In this document: positions 1 to 9,496 of the stretch, piece by piece
How positions within the stretch are numbered: position 1 is the stretch's first letter
How the letters are laid out: every line of letters begins with the position of its first letter
Source: Bradyrhizobium arachidis
Lineage (GTDB): Bacteria; Pseudomonadota; Alphaproteobacteria; Rhizobiales; Xanthobacteraceae
DNA: 64,000 nt
Assembly (NCBI RefSeq): GCF_024758505.1
Contig: NZ_CP077970.1
Location: forward strand, 4,402,001 to 4,466,000
Reading direction: 5' to 3'
Made by a program: the position numbers and the translations under genes
The notes under the pieces: generated by a model
Databases searched by the model: none
Seen by the model: only the letters and a program-made list of their open reading frames with translations
What the model was told of the DNA's origin: nothing

Positions 1-489
1 CCGCGGCAAGCGGGGCGAGCCGTGTGTCTGGACGAACGGCGACGGATGCGTGGTTCTTCGCGCATGCCGCTCATCGCCTCCACAGCGTTGATAATCAAAT
101 TGAGGATTACTTGCCGTAGTTGCCCCCGATCTGCTTGGACAGTCGGCTAGGGCCCTGCGAATTGAGTCAGCACTGATACGCCGTTTCTCGTCACCTCGTC
201 ACGCGTCAGCTTGAGCAGGTCGCGGATCGCCCCGTTGATCTCCACGCGCTCCTTCTTCGGTGGCGCCTTCTTGAAGAGGCCGCAGCCCGCGGATCCGGTA
301 GATCACGTCACTGGCTCGATAAGCGTCCCTCACGATGCAATCGAGCGCTTGTCGTACCTCGTCTAGGTCCGGCGGCCGATGAGCCAGAAAGTGCCGAGCG
401 GCCTGAGCGTTAGCGACTATCGTCGCAATGCGCTGCGTCGCTTCAGCAATATTGTCTGACTCGGCGCCCACATGTCCACTGTCGATCAT
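1..489 (-). pseudogene. Remnant of a sensor histidine kinase (HisKA to start of HATPase)
   Basis: Reading down from 489, the protein resembles the histidine-kinase end of the 2142-residue protein at 15645-22073: it has PPDLDEVRQALDCIVRDA where that protein has PPDLGEVREALSCVVGDA. After about residue 68 the frame breaks. Homology resumes in another frame with INGAIRDLLKLTRDE, meets an in-frame stop, and continues as a clear N box (LRQVILNLIINAVEAM). The phospho-acceptor helix (SHEI.QPIA in the paralogue) is eroded and has no histidine. A good ribosome site (AGGAG) precedes the ATG at 489, so a truncated peptide might still be made. The gene continues beyond position 1. Confidence 0.75.
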
Positions 490-876
490 GGCGTTCTCCT
501 TTGGATGTTCGGAGCGGAACACTAGACCGCGAAGGTCTGTCCGACGGCTGAGCATCCAACAAATGATCTAGCCACTCTTGGAGGGATTTGATCCCGACCG
601 GAGGCCCTTGCTTTTTTACATGGAACTTTGGCTTACGGCGCGCCGTCAGGCTCGCTGTTCAATAGCCGAAAACAAGTACCATCAGCTGTCCTTGCGGCGA
701 TTGCGAGGGTACTTCGCGTGGTATACCGTGGTGCTGCTTCGACGATGTTTTTTTGGATGTCCGTGGTGTCTTGACGACCTGCGGCGCCGTGTGCCGCGAT
801 AGCGCGTTTTGCCACGGGCAGAAGATGGACGGCGCGCCATCGGTACAAGCCCGTCCATCGTGAACCGGGTGCGGTG
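490..876. other. Intergenic region, no convincing gene
   Basis: About 390 bases between the broken kinase (leftward) and the GAF/AraC regulator (rightward). Short open frames exist on both strands, but none has a recognisable product or convincing ribosome site. It must hold the promoter of the regulator; I cannot point to one. Confidence 0.4.
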
Positions 877-2250
877 ATGAGACTCCCGGAGCGGTCTGCA
901 AGCTCGCTCGACACTTTCGCTGGGCATGTCGAACACGTTTGTTCGGTTGCTCAGGGGGCAGCGCCTCCGCCGGGGATAGAAGCAGTATCAAGCTCCTGGC
1001 AAAGATCAGCAAAAAAATACGGACTCGATCCAGTCGATAGCAAGGCGCCGCGCATCCTCACGCCTGCTGAATTGAAGCATTTTCGCGAACCGCTGGATAA
1101 GCTCACCTTTAGTGCTCAAGAGGAGATAGATGAATTATATAAGGTGGTTCGTGAAGCTGGTTATGCCATCTTGCTCTGTGATAGCTCGGGAGTCGTAGTC
1201 GCCCATCGCGGTGAAGATATGCGGGCAAGCGAGTTCAAATATTGGGGAACGTGGCTTGGGGGAGTGTGGTCCGAGGAGTTGGAGGGCACAAACGGAATCG
1301 GCACCTGCATCATAGAAGAGCGGCCTGTCACGATCCACAGAAGCCAGCATTTTAGGTCCAGACACATTAACCTGAGCTGCTCTGGTGCGCCGATCTTCGG
1401 AGTTGATGGGCGATTGATAGCAGTGTTGGACGTCTCTGCCATCGATCCTGAACTCTCGGAACGAGCGCACGCGCTCACTGGTGCGCTCACGCTACGATCG
1501 GCGTGCGCGATAGAAGAGAGAGTTTTTCGTGAGCACTTCCGTCGAGAGTGGATCGTCGCGGTAGCGCCGCCGGAGGGCGGCGCTCCGGGCATGCTGCTGG
1601 CGATTGACGGCAACCAACGTATCATGGGCGCAAACCGGTTCGCGCGCACGTCCCTTATGCTTGATGATCGTGGACTCCGGGCGGGTACCAGCTTGTGGTC
1701 GATCTTCGAGCGAAACGTCGACATTTTCCGGCGCCAGGACCGGACCGATTTCTCTGTGCGGTTACTGATCGCCGGCAGCAATGATAGTCGGCCCGCGCTT
1801 GTCACTCCACCCGATCGCCCTGTGACTGCCTCGAACAATCCAACGAGCCATGACGTGCACACGCGGCCGCGCCTGGGCTCGATTGATGTTTCGACCCTGC
1901 CGCCAGCACCGCAAGCATGGGGCGGATTGTCGCCGGGCGCAATGCGTCGGGTGCGGGAATACGTGGAAGTGCATTTGGGCGAAACTATCGATCTGTCGAT
2001 GTTGGCTGGAGTTGCCGGACTATCAGTACATCATTTTGCACGACAATTTAAGCAATCCGCCGGGGTGACGCCGCATGTCTACCTCACGCAAAAGCGCGTT
2101 GAGCGCGCCCAGGAGATGTTGGTTCGGACGGATCTTCCGTTAGCGGAAATTGCGTTCGCCGTGGGCTTTTTCGACCAGGGTCATCTAGCACGTCATTTCC
2201 GTCATTTGCTCGGTAAGACCCCTCGAGAGTTTCGGTGGTCGCAACGCTAG
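877..2250 (+). CDS. GAF domain / AraC-type transcriptional regulator
   Basis: A one-component regulator: an N-terminal sensor resembling the GAF region of AcoR-type activators (roughly residues 30-230, with the run EELEGTNGIGTCI around a likely ligand pocket) and a C-terminal AraC DNA-binding domain with two helix-turn-helix units (about the last 100 residues, IDLSMLAGVAGLSVHHFARQFK and LPLAEIAFAVGFFDQGHLARHF). The middle has a PAS-like segment (LAIDGNQRIMGANRFA). AcoR relatives normally carry a sigma-54 AAA domain and a Fis domain; here an AraC domain replaces them, so it should act with ordinary sigma factors. GTG and ATG are adjacent at 874/877; the ATG is chosen. Target genes are unknown. 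Confidence 0.8.
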   Translation: MRLPERSASSLDTFAGHVEHVCSVAQGAAPPPGIEAVSSSWQRSAKKYGLDPVDSKAPRILTPAELKHFREPLDKLTFSAQEEIDELYKVVREAGYAILLCDSSGVVVAHRGEDMRASEFKYWGTWLGGVWSEELEGTNGIGTCIIEERPVTIHRSQHFRSRHINLSCSGAPIFGVDGRLIAVLDVSAIDPELSERAHALTGALTLRSACAIEERVFREHFRREWIVAVAPPEGGAPGMLLAIDGNQRIMGANRFARTSLMLDDRGLRAGTSLWSIFERNVDIFRRQDRTDFSVRLLIAGSNDSRPALVTPPDRPVTASNNPTSHDVHTRPRLGSIDVSTLPPAPQAWGGLSPGAMRRVREYVEVHLGETIDLSMLAGVAGLSVHHFARQFKQSAGVTPHVYLTQKRVERAQEMLVRTDLPLAEIAFAVGFFDQGHLARHFRHLLGKTPREFRWSQR

Positions 2251-2529
2251 AAGCAAAGAGCGTTTGCATCGCCGAAGAGTCGCTGAGGACTAGGTCTGCC
2301 GTATGGCCACCACGCTACCGAAGACGAGATCGAGGAATCCGATGCAGCCTGACGCCGGCCTTCACTCCGCGAGAGCGACGCGCGCGACCGCGGCGAGATA
2401 CGCTGGACGCACCTGCAGCCCGAGATCCGCGAGCAGCCATCGGACGCTTTGAGGCCTCGAGTTGTTCAGGTGGTGCATCACGATCATCACGGCTCTGCGT
2501 TCGCTGTCGGCCGTGGCGACGTCGCGGGC

Positions 2530-3558
2530 TCACAGGAGGCGTTCTGCGGTCCTGCGGCGGAGCGTCTTCAGGTCGTTCGCGAGCACGCGAATGCCCTCGG
2601 ACAGCTTCTCGGTCGCCATCGCGTCCTCGTTCATGATCCACCGGAAGGTTGTTTCGTCCATCGGACCCGTGGGGTCCAGGTGTTTTATGTCGACGGCGTC
2701 TTCGCTCACGAACCAGTGGCAGATCCCGTCTTCCGCCGTGCGAAGGGAGCGTGGCTCTGCGGCGGTGGGCGCCAAGACGCGTTTGAGCTCGCCCCCCTCG
2801 GACGCAAGCGCGTCCATGAGGGCGGGCGCGATCGCCAGCCGATCGCATCCGGCCAGCGCCTCGATCTGGCCGGTGTTGCGAAATGACGCCCCCATGACGA
2901 TCGTCTCGATGCCGTTCGACTTGTAGTATCCGTAGATGTCCCGCACGGACCGGACCCCTGGATCCTCGGCGGCGTCGAAGTCCTTTCCACCAGACTTCTT
3001 GTGCCAGTCGTAGATGCGGCCCACGAACGGCGAGACCAGGAAGGCGCCAGCTTCGGCGCTGGCAATCGCCTGCGCCCGGTTCAACAGCGACGTCATGTTG
3101 CACTTGACACCCTCGCTTTGGAGGATCTCTGCAGCGCGTATTCCCTCCCACGTCGATGCGAGCTTGATCAGCAGGCGATCGGGTCCGACGCCGCGCTGCT
3201 TGTAGGCGTCGATAATCTGGCGCGCCCTCGCGACCAATGCTCCGATATTGAACGACAGGTTGGCGTCCACCTCGGTGGACACAAAGCCTGGCACGAGTCG
3301 CAAGAGCTCGACGCCGACGGAGACTGCGAGCCGGTCGGCAGTCGCGGCGGCGACGCGTGCAGCGTCGCCGGTCTGTTTTCGTCCCCATGTCAGCGCTTCT
3401 TCGACAATATTCCTGTACTCGGGATTGTCGATAGCTTTCAGGACGATCGTTGGATTCGTCGTGCAGTCTACCGGCTTGAGACGCGCCACCGCACCAAGAT
3501 CGCCTGTGTCGGCGACCAATGTTGTCATTGCGCGTAGTTGATCCAGCTTCGACGCCAA
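2530..3558 (-). CDS. tal: Transaldolase
   Basis: Cytosolic enzyme of the non-oxidative pentose phosphate pathway that moves a dihydroxyacetone unit between sugar phosphates. The 342 residues match the TalB-type family (317 in E. coli). The Schiff-base lysine is K132 in RLLIKLASTWEG, and the acid/base residues D17 (VADTGD) and E96 (STEVDA) sit at the same numbers as in E. coli TalB. ISPFVGRI- and GASFRN-like motifs are present. The start is TTG at 3558 behind AGAGGAAAAG. About 25 extra residues, HWFVSEDAVDIKHLDPT and surroundings, lie before the C-terminal helix. It stands alone among stress genes rather than in a pentose phosphate operon, so it may be a second, accessory copy. Confidence 0.93.
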   Translation of the reverse strand: MASKLDQLRAMTTLVADTGDLGAVARLKPVDCTTNPTIVLKAIDNPEYRNIVEEALTWGRKQTGDAARVAAATADRLAVSVGVELLRLVPGFVSTEVDANLSFNIGALVARARQIIDAYKQRGVGPDRLLIKLASTWEGIRAAEILQSEGVKCNMTSLLNRAQAIASAEAGAFLVSPFVGRIYDWHKKSGGKDFDAAEDPGVRSVRDIYGYYKSNGIETIVMGASFRNTGQIEALAGCDRLAIAPALMDALASEGGELKRVLAPTAAEPRSLRTAEDGICHWFVSEDAVDIKHLDPTGPMDETTFRWIMNEDAMATEKLSEGIRVLANDLKTLRRRTAERLL

Positions 3559-3681
3559 GGCCTTTTCCTCTCGAGTGTCGGCTCAAGCCGTGCATGCACC
3601 ATGCCTGCGAAACGGTTTCCTGTCGTCGGTTCGCGTTTTTTTATGCCTCGCGCGTGGCCAGGGTCGTCGGGTCTTCTTTCG

Positions 3682-3936
3682 TCAGACGGGCTTTCCCGAT
3701 TGCTCCTCTTCGAACGTCACCGCTACCGCCGCGTTTGCCGAGAGGCGAACCCTTTGCCCCTCGACGTCGGCGATCAGCCCGAGGTCGATGAAATGCGCGT
3801 GGCCCTTGTGCTGGCCCTCGCCGCTGTCGCGCTTGGCGAGCCTGATGCGACCGTTGGCGACACCGTCGACAGTGCCGACGTGAACACCGTCCGCGCCGAT
3901 CACTTCCATGTTCTGGACGATCTTGTTCGTGGTCAT
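3682..3936 (-). CDS. DUF2171 family protein
   Basis: A small 84-residue protein with the DUF2171 pattern MEVIGADGVHVGTVDGV at the N-terminus, a strand-rich middle (IRLAKRDSG...HAHFIDL) and VEGQRVRLS near the end. This PRC-barrel-like fold has no known reaction. A strong ribosome site (GGAGAGACGGG) precedes the ATG. The family often sits among stress genes in soil alphaproteobacteria, as here between transaldolase and the methionine sulfoxide reductases. Confidence 0.8.
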   Translation of the reverse strand: MTTNKIVQNMEVIGADGVHVGTVDGVANGRIRLAKRDSGEGQHKGHAHFIDLGLIADVEGQRVRLSANAAVAVTFEEEQSGKPV

Positions 3937-4099
3937 CCCGTCTCTCCTTGTGGTTTCGCCGGCTATGGCGAAGTTAAGCGTGCTCCGCCAGCCGGAGACC
4001 CGCGGAAGCGCGGGTATTGGCGAGGGTGCGTCGCACCCCTCGTTTCACGAAGCGAAGTAAGGCTGCGTCCGGCACCGTCCACACGTCCCTGCGCCGCCC

Positions 4100-4612
4100 T
4101 CAGGCGGCGCTTCTGCGCGGAAGCTTCCACTGCGGGCGGACGAAGTGGCAGGTGTAGCCATTCGGGTAGCGTTCCAGGTAGTCCTGGTGCTCGGGCTCGG
4201 CCACCCAGAAGTCGCCAGCGGGCGAAACCTCCGTCACCACCTTGTCCGGCCACAGCCCTGAGGCCTCCACGTCGGCGATGGTGTCCTCGGCGACGCGGCG
4301 TTGTTCCTCGCTCGTGTAGAAAATCGCCGACCTGTAGCTCGCGCCTCGGTCGTTTCCCTGCCGGTTCGGCGTCGTCGGGTCGTGGATCTGGAAGAAGAAC
4401 TCCAGCAGGTCGCGGAAGCTTGTCTGACTCGGGTCGAACGTGATCTCGATCGCTTCTGCGTGCGTGCCGTGGTTGCTGTACGTGGCGTTCTTGACGTCGC
4501 CGCCCGAGTACCCAACCCGCGTTGAGACGACACCGGGCAGGCGTCGCACCAGTTGCTGCATTCCCCAAAAGCAACCCCCTGCCAGGATTGCGCGTTCTGT
4601 AGTCGCTGCCAT
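4100..4612 (-). CDS. msrA: Peptide methionine-S-sulfoxide reductase MsrA
   Basis: Reduces the S epimer of methionine sulfoxide in oxidised proteins. The catalytic motif GGCFWGMQ is at residues 12-19 with C14 as nucleophile; the family motifs GYSGG and [19 protein letters not shown] are present. At 170 residues it is of normal length for the short form. No cysteine follows C14 until the C-terminal HFV region (YTCHF), which probably serves as the resolving cysteine. Its AGGAGG ribosome site lies inside the end of msrB, and the ATG is two bases after that stop, so the pair is translationally coupled. Confidence 0.95.
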   Translation of the reverse strand: MAATTERAILAGGCFWGMQQLVRRLPGVVSTRVGYSGGDVKNATYSNHGTHAEAIEITFDPSQTSFRDLLEFFFQIHDPTTPNRQGNDRGASYRSAIFYTSEEQRRVAEDTIADVEASGLWPDKVVTEVSPAGDFWVAEPEHQDYLERYPNGYTCHFVRPQWKLPRRSAA

Positions 4613-4614
4613 CG

Positions 4615-5067
4615 TCAGGCCTCCTGCTTTGCGAAGAGCTTTGCGTACGCGCCGTAGCCCTCGCCCTCCAATTGGTCGCGGTGGATGAATCTCAAGGAGG
4701 CCGAGTTCATGCAGTACCTCAACCCGCCCTTGTCGCGCGGCCCATCTGGGAAAACGTGGCCAAGGTGGCTGTCGCCGTGCTTGGAGCGAACCTCCGTCCG
4801 TGCCATGCCGTGCGAGCTGTCAACGTTCTCGACGACGTTTGCCGCCTCCAGAGGCCGCGTGAAACTCGGCCATCCCGTCCCGCTGTCGAACTTGTCGAAG
4901 GATGCGAAGAGCGGCTCGCCGGAAACCACGTCGACGTAGAGGCCAGGCTCCTTGTTGTCCCAGTATTCGTTGGCGAAGGGGCGCTCGGTCCCGGCGGTCT
5001 GCGTGACGCGGTACTGCTCGGGAGTCAACTTCGAGACGGCTTCGGGGTTTTTCCTATAGATCGCCAT
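4615..5067 (-). CDS. msrB: Peptide methionine-R-sulfoxide reductase MsrB
   Basis: Reduces the R epimer of methionine sulfoxide, the partner activity to msrA just downstream. Signature elements are [25 protein letters not shown] and the catalytic [13 protein letters not shown]. The two CxxC pairs that bind zinc in many MsrB proteins are absent (VVSGEPLF replaces the first), so this is the zinc-free form. The ATG at 5067 is preferred over one 13 codons upstream because it follows AGAGGAG at the right distance. It forms a two-gene operon with msrA. Confidence 0.94.
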   Translation of the reverse strand: MAIYRKNPEAVSKLTPEQYRVTQTAGTERPFANEYWDNKEPGLYVDVVSGEPLFASFDKFDSGTGWPSFTRPLEAANVVENVDSSHGMARTEVRSKHGDSHLGHVFPDGPRDKGGLRYCMNSASLRFIHRDQLEGEGYGAYAKLFAKQEA

Positions 5068-5391
5068 TCGCCGTACTCCTCTTTGTTCAGCATTGAGGAT
5101 AGGCACCGGGTGGTCGAACGTCCAATCACCTCCGGCTATCGAAACGATGCCATGCGGATCGACACCCGGGGGTGTTTCAATCTGCCGGGACCGATTTATC
5201 GGCCCGGGCGGCGGGTCTGAGAAATGCGGGAACAGGACTTTGAATCGGCGCGCGCCCGACTATTCCTAAAGATAATTCGTCAACGACTTCCATTCCAAAG
5301 TTGAATTTTAGTTTCCCAGAACGCACGGTCACCATGCAAGAAACATACGCGTACAGGTGCTGCGAAGGGCCCCGTTGGGGGGAGAACCAGA

Positions 5392-6081
5392 ATGGACGAT
5401 GAAGTTTCGAAGGGGCGCCCGGTTAGTACGACGATCGAACCCTCCGCGGAGACCTTGAGCGGTTTTCGCACGCTGGATATCCGAACCGACCGGCTGATTT
5501 CATCATGGCTGAGAGAGGCGGGGGTTCCTGACGGCGCCCTGAAGGTGAACGAATCTGCGCCCGATTTCCTTCTCCCCGACGCAAATGGAAAGCTCGTTTT
5601 ATCTTTGGAATTGCGACAAACTGCACCGTTGATCGTCACCTTCGTTTACGGGACTTGGTCCCCATTGTGCGCAGCTGGACTACGGGTTCTTCACGGGGCC
5701 ACCCCCAGAATCCGCGCTGCCGGCGCCAGAGCAATTGCCATAACGCCTGACACTGCAGACTTGCCACGCAATCTCAAATGCGATCACCGACTGGATCTGG
5801 AAATCCTCTCCGACCTAGATCTTGGGGTGAGCCTTTCGTTCGGCCTGGTGTCCGTGGTGCCAGCCGAGATAAAGAGCCGTCTCTTGCAGCGCGGCCTTGA
5901 TCTCTCCGCTCCCCATGGCTTCTCCTTTTGGATGTTGCCAATGCCGGCGACCTATGTCCTCGACCAACGAGGGATCATCCGTCGAGCGTGTATCGGGCCG
6001 GACTCCATCACGCGAGCGACGACCGAAACCGTGCTTGCTGCCCTGCCCGAATTGGATAGGCCGCCTAAGCCTCGCCCTTAG
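5392..6081 (+). CDS. Peroxiredoxin/AhpC-TSA-like protein lacking the usual first cysteine
   Basis: A 229-residue thioredoxin-fold protein: a leading helical region of about 55 residues, then the AhpC/TSA entry motif APDFLLPDANGK and TFVYGTWSPLCAAGLRVL, where relatives have RGxWCPYCxxEL. The first cysteine of that motif, the peroxide-reacting one in active members, is serine here; only the second cysteine remains. A later MPATYVLDQRGIIRRA strand fits the fold. The protein may be inactive as a peroxidase or use the remaining cysteine. A strong GGGGGGAG site precedes the ATG. It is transcribed convergently with the LysR gene at 6181. Confidence 0.75.
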   Translation: MDDEVSKGRPVSTTIEPSAETLSGFRTLDIRTDRLISSWLREAGVPDGALKVNESAPDFLLPDANGKLVLSLELRQTAPLIVTFVYGTWSPLCAAGLRVLHGATPRIRAAGARAIAITPDTADLPRNLKCDHRLDLEILSDLDLGVSLSFGLVSVVPAEIKSRLLQRGLDLSAPHGFSFWMLPMPATYVLDQRGIIRRACIGPDSITRATTETVLAALPELDRPPKPRP

Positions 6082-6180
6082 GCTAACCGGAAACGAGACG
6101 AGTCAATTCAAGAGGCTACGCGTGGGTGACTGCAACTGCGTCGTGGGCTTGTCCCTCGGCATCAACGACTTCGCGCCACC

Positions 6181-7227
6181 TTAGCAACGACGGTTGGATG
6201 CCCGCGACAAGCTCGGGCGTGAGGAGGCGGGACCGGGACCTGTGATCTGGATCAAGGAGCCTGCACCTTGTGCGTCAACCTTGCGAACATTGACCTTGCT
6301 CGAGGCAGGGGCAGACGCGCAGCGGAGTTTGTACAGTGCACTCGTCCAGTCACGAACACGAGCGACCTTGATAAAGGCGTCAAGCGCGGGCGAATACTGC
6401 CTCCCCGCCACGGCCAGAAGCTGCACCTCGCGCCGGACGGGGTCGCCCTCAATTGGAATAGCGGCGAGCGACGGCAGCCTTGGAGCGTACTCTGGCGCCA
6501 GGATGGCCCCAAAACCGGCCGACGCCATTTCCTGAAGATGGCTTTCCTGATCGCTCCCGTGCACAACCTTAGGGCCTGGCTGGTCGGCAAAACAAGCCTG
6601 TTTGAATCGGCCGGCGACGTCGCATCCGACCCTTTCGAGAAATTCCACCTCATGCAAGTCTTTGAGCGGGATAACGGTTTGCCTCGCCATCGGATGTTTC
6701 AGAGACAAGACGAGCACGTACCGTTCCTCGAACAGCCGCCAGCGATCGATACGCTCAGGTAGCTCCACGGCGCCACCGACGAGTGCGGCATTGATCTCGC
6801 CATCCAAAAGCATCGCAATGAGCCCGTTGGCATCCGCCTCGCGCAGATCGACTCGCAGGTCAGGGATAATCCTGGCGACTTCCAGGAGCAATTCCGTAAC
6901 GAGTGCTGCGGAGACTGACGGCACCAACCCGATCTTGAGCGGGGCGATTGTCTTCTTTTGATAGCCTCGCGCCTGAAGCCGTACCGCCTCGGCGGCGGCA
7001 AATATCTTCTCCAGTGTGGGCAAAACCATCTTGCCCAGCTCGGTGAGCTGGGTGAGGTGACGCTCACGGTGAATCAACGCGCCACCGAGTTCTTGCTCTA
7101 ACTTTTGTACTGCCTTTGTCAGCGCCGGCTGCGTCACATTGCATTGCTCCGCAGCCCGCGTAAAATTGAGTGTCCTTGCCAGAGCTAAGAAATATCGCAC
7201 CTGATAAAACTGCAGCTGCATACTCAT
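6181..7227 (-). CDS. LysR-family transcriptional regulator (paralogue 1)
   Basis: Typical LysR protein: winged helix-turn-helix at residues about 5-65 (LNFTRAAEQCNVTQPALTKAVQKLEQELGG), then a two-lobed effector-binding domain (APLKIGLVPSVSAAL, GFGAILAPEYAPRLP). It is closely similar along its length to the LysR at 14456-15391, so the two arose by duplication. The C-terminus has about 40 extra residues (KVNVRKVDAQGAGSLIQ) absent from the paralogue. Two possible starts, MSMQLQF at 7227 or the methionine two codons on, cannot be separated. Inducer and targets are unknown; LysR proteins usually control a neighbouring, often divergent, gene. Confidence 0.9.
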   Translation of the reverse strand: MSMQLQFYQVRYFLALARTLNFTRAAEQCNVTQPALTKAVQKLEQELGGALIHRERHLTQLTELGKMVLPTLEKIFAAAEAVRLQARGYQKKTIAPLKIGLVPSVSAALVTELLLEVARIIPDLRVDLREADANGLIAMLLDGEINAALVGGAVELPERIDRWRLFEERYVLVLSLKHPMARQTVIPLKDLHEVEFLERVGCDVAGRFKQACFADQPGPKVVHGSDQESHLQEMASAGFGAILAPEYAPRLPSLAAIPIEGDPVRREVQLLAVAGRQYSPALDAFIKVARVRDWTSALYKLRCASAPASSKVNVRKVDAQGAGSLIQITGPGPASSRPSLSRASNRRC

Positions 7228-7424
7228 ACTCGAAAGACTTGCCCTCGTTCGGACCGTTCCGGTTCGTTGCCGTAGTAGGCAGAGCCGATGGCCAAGCGGT
7301 TTGTCGCGGAGTTCCCGCGGAAACCGATATTGTGCGCCGGCTCGGAATTGTCGATCCGCGTCTCGCGCAAAGTGTTCTCACCGACGCTGTTTCCTATTAA
7401 CGCCGCGGTTGCGTACAACATCAT
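7224..7424 (-). CDS. Possible small protein overlapping the LysR start
   Basis: A 66-codon frame ending in ATGA shared with the start of the LysR gene, which would allow translational coupling. Its first residues, MMLYATAALIGNSVGE, loosely recall the beginning of PRC-barrel proteins, but the remainder does not. No clear ribosome site is seen. It may be a remnant; weakly supported. The rest of the LysR to AraC interval (7425-7702) holds no other convincing gene. Confidence 0.25.
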   Translation of the reverse strand: MMLYATAALIGNSVGENTLRETRIDNSEPAHNIGFRGNSATNRLAIGSAYYGNEPERSERGQVFRV

Positions 7425-7702
7425 AGGCGAGTCCAGTCATATGTCAGGGTTTGCGTCGAGATCGGCTCGGTCGTCTTTTCATCAAGTGCTTTTTGCTCAT
7501 TAGGATCTCCTAAGGTCTCAGTTCTGAAACGTCGGAATGAGGGGCGCTGCAAGCCCACGTTCGTCAAAGAGGTTCCCAGCTTCCTCCCAGGCCGCCAGCC
7601 AGGGCGCAGACGCACACCGTCTTCGCCATAAAGCAGTACCAAGATTTGCAATTGTCCTGTCCCAAGAATAGGACATCAGCTCACCCCGAGAGTCCGAAAC
7701 AA

Positions 7703-8707
7703 ATGTCCGATCGTCCAAATCTTGTATTGCGTCGATCCGATCTCGACGTACTGATGGCAACTTTCGATGTCGAAGTCATTGGGCTCATCGAGTGTTTGGT
7801 CAGTCCAGGTTGGCGCCTGTCATTCGAGAGCGCGGACGCGCCGGCTATCCACTACAATCTTTCCGGGACCGGACGAATGGTCGTGAGTGGTTTCTCCGCA
7901 TTTCCTCTAGTACCTCACACCCTTGTCATCACACCGCCCAAGAAGCCGTTTCACATCGAGGTTGATGACCGCACAGCGGCCAAAACAGTGAATGTGGTCG
8001 AAGCTCAATGGGATTCCCGCTTCGGCGAGGGTATCCAGCGATTCGTCGCCGGGAACGTCGACCCGGCGGTGATGCTGATCTGCGGGTACTTTCGCGCCAC
8101 CTACGGCTCGTCGATCGACCTCTTTGCTGACCTTTCCACGCCGATTGTCGAGCGCTTCGAACCCGACGACGAACTGGGGTCAAAGTTACAGGCTGCGTTG
8201 GCAGAAATCAGCGGCCGGCAGGTTGGAATGCAGGCGATGACCACCGCCATCCTGAAGCAGGTGCTCGTCACGCTCATCCGTCGGAGTTTGAATTCGACTA
8301 GCGTTTGGCTCGAGCGCTTTTCTATCCTGAGTGACCGTCAAATCGCCCATGCGTTCGCCGATATGGTGGCGCGGCCATCGGCCGATCACTCCGTCACGGC
8401 CTTGGCGCAGAAGGCTGGCTTGAGCCGATCCGCATTCATGGCGCGATTTGTGCGCGCAATCGGAAGTTCGCCGATGGTCGCGCTCCGGCAAATGCGGATG
8501 AAGCGCGCAGCCGATATGCTCGCCGCGAAGACATTTTCAGTTGAGCAGATCGCGCGGGCGGTCGGTTATAGGAGCTGCAGCAGCTTTCTCCGTGCTTTTC
8601 GCCAGGTGCATGGATACGTCCCGGCAGAATCCGAGGGTAAGGGGCGCTCCGCGCATGGTCAGCGCGGCGGGTCAGGCGCAGCTGAGGACGAAGGCCGGGA
8701 CACGTGA
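7703..8707 (+). CDS. AraC-family transcriptional regulator (cupin-type sensor)
   Basis: The N-terminal half (to about residue 190) looks like the cupin sensor of AraC regulators (WRLSFESADAPAIHYNLSGTGRMVV, LVPHTLVITPP). The C-terminal half carries the two helix-turn-helix units (VTALAQKAGLSRSAFMARFV and FSVEQIARAVGYRSCSSFLRAF). The start at 7703 (MSDRPNLVL) is preferred to one 19 codons upstream because the family normally begins just before such a sequence. The last 30 residues are low-complexity and may be extra. It is oriented away from LysR paralogue 1 and toward the AhpD-like gene, which it may control. Confidence 0.85.
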   Translation: MSDRPNLVLRRSDLDVLMATFDVEVIGLIECLVSPGWRLSFESADAPAIHYNLSGTGRMVVSGFSAFPLVPHTLVITPPKKPFHIEVDDRTAAKTVNVVEAQWDSRFGEGIQRFVAGNVDPAVMLICGYFRATYGSSIDLFADLSTPIVERFEPDDELGSKLQAALAEISGRQVGMQAMTTAILKQVLVTLIRRSLNSTSVWLERFSILSDRQIAHAFADMVARPSADHSVTALAQKAGLSRSAFMARFVRAIGSSPMVALRQMRMKRAADMLAAKTFSVEQIARAVGYRSCSSFLRAFRQVHGYVPAESEGKGRSAHGQRGGSGAAEDEGRDT

Positions 8708-8907
8708 CATTGGTGCGCCGGTCGGTGCTCAGTCGATGACCTGCTGTTATCGATTGCATGATCAAGAAACATGCCCGCCGCGGCGTGACGCGCGCTAGCT
8801 TTCGAGGCACTCCAGTGGCGAACACTGGCTGAGACGGTCGGGCGTCAGTGACGGCCCGCATCGTCACCAACCGAATAATCGTTCGCGGTCTACGGTAGGA
8901 GGATCAA

Positions 8908-9453
8908 ATGCCGCGTATTGCCATTCCGAAACGTGAGGACGCCCCCGCGGAGTCCAAGCCGATCCTCGACAACGTTGACAAGATGCTGGGCTTCGTGCCC
9001 AACCTGCACCGCCTCATGTCGATCAGCCCTAACGCGCTCTCCGGCTGGGCTACCCTGATGGGATCGCTGGCGAAGACCCTGGACGTCAAGACGAGAGACG
9101 GGATCTCGCTGGCGGTGTCGGAGGCGGACGGCTGCGACTACTGCCTGGCCGCGCACAGCTTCATCGCGGCCAACCTGGCCAAAATCCCGGCGGACGAAAT
9201 CGGGCTGAACAGGGAGGGCCGCTCGAGCGATCCCAAGCGCCAGGCTGCGGTCGCCTTCGCGAAAGCGCTCATCGAGACGCGCGGCAAAGTTTCCGACACC
9301 CAGTTTGCGGCGGTCAGGGATGCTGGGTGGACAGACGCCAACATCGTCGAGATGATCGCGCTGACTGCCCAGTTCCTTTTGACCAACTTCATGAACAATG
9401 CGGTGCAGACCCCGATCGATTTTCCCAAGGTCAGTCCCGCGAAGGCAGCCTGA
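8908..9453 (+). CDS. AhpD-like / carboxymuconolactone decarboxylase family protein
   Basis: An all-helical 181-residue protein of the peroxidase-related subgroup of the AhpD/CMD fold. The redox motif GCDYCLAAH gives C76, C79 and H83, with an acidic residue (E72) upstream, matching the AhpD proton relay. It probably reduces peroxides or other small electrophiles using a thiol pair. The start follows TAGGAGGATCAA, an excellent ribosome site. The DUF488 gene follows 43 bases later on the same strand and may be co-transcribed. Confidence 0.88.
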   Translation: MPRIAIPKREDAPAESKPILDNVDKMLGFVPNLHRLMSISPNALSGWATLMGSLAKTLDVKTRDGISLAVSEADGCDYCLAAHSFIAANLAKIPADEIGLNREGRSSDPKRQAAVAFAKALIETRGKVSDTQFAAVRDAGWTDANIVEMIALTAQFLLTNFMNNAVQTPIDFPKVSPAKAA

Positions 9454-9496
9454 CGCGAGGTGCCTTCCTTTGGAGAGGGGAGGGCTGGAGAATCCA

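Noticed and set aside
578..802. 74-codon open frame on the plus strand
   Set aside because: No family resemblance, and a basic, arginine- and cysteine-rich composition typical of chance frames.
2315..3595. Long minus-strand frame overlapping transaldolase
   Set aside because: It is the out-of-frame shadow of a clear transaldolase gene, rich in arginine, as expected in GC-rich DNA.
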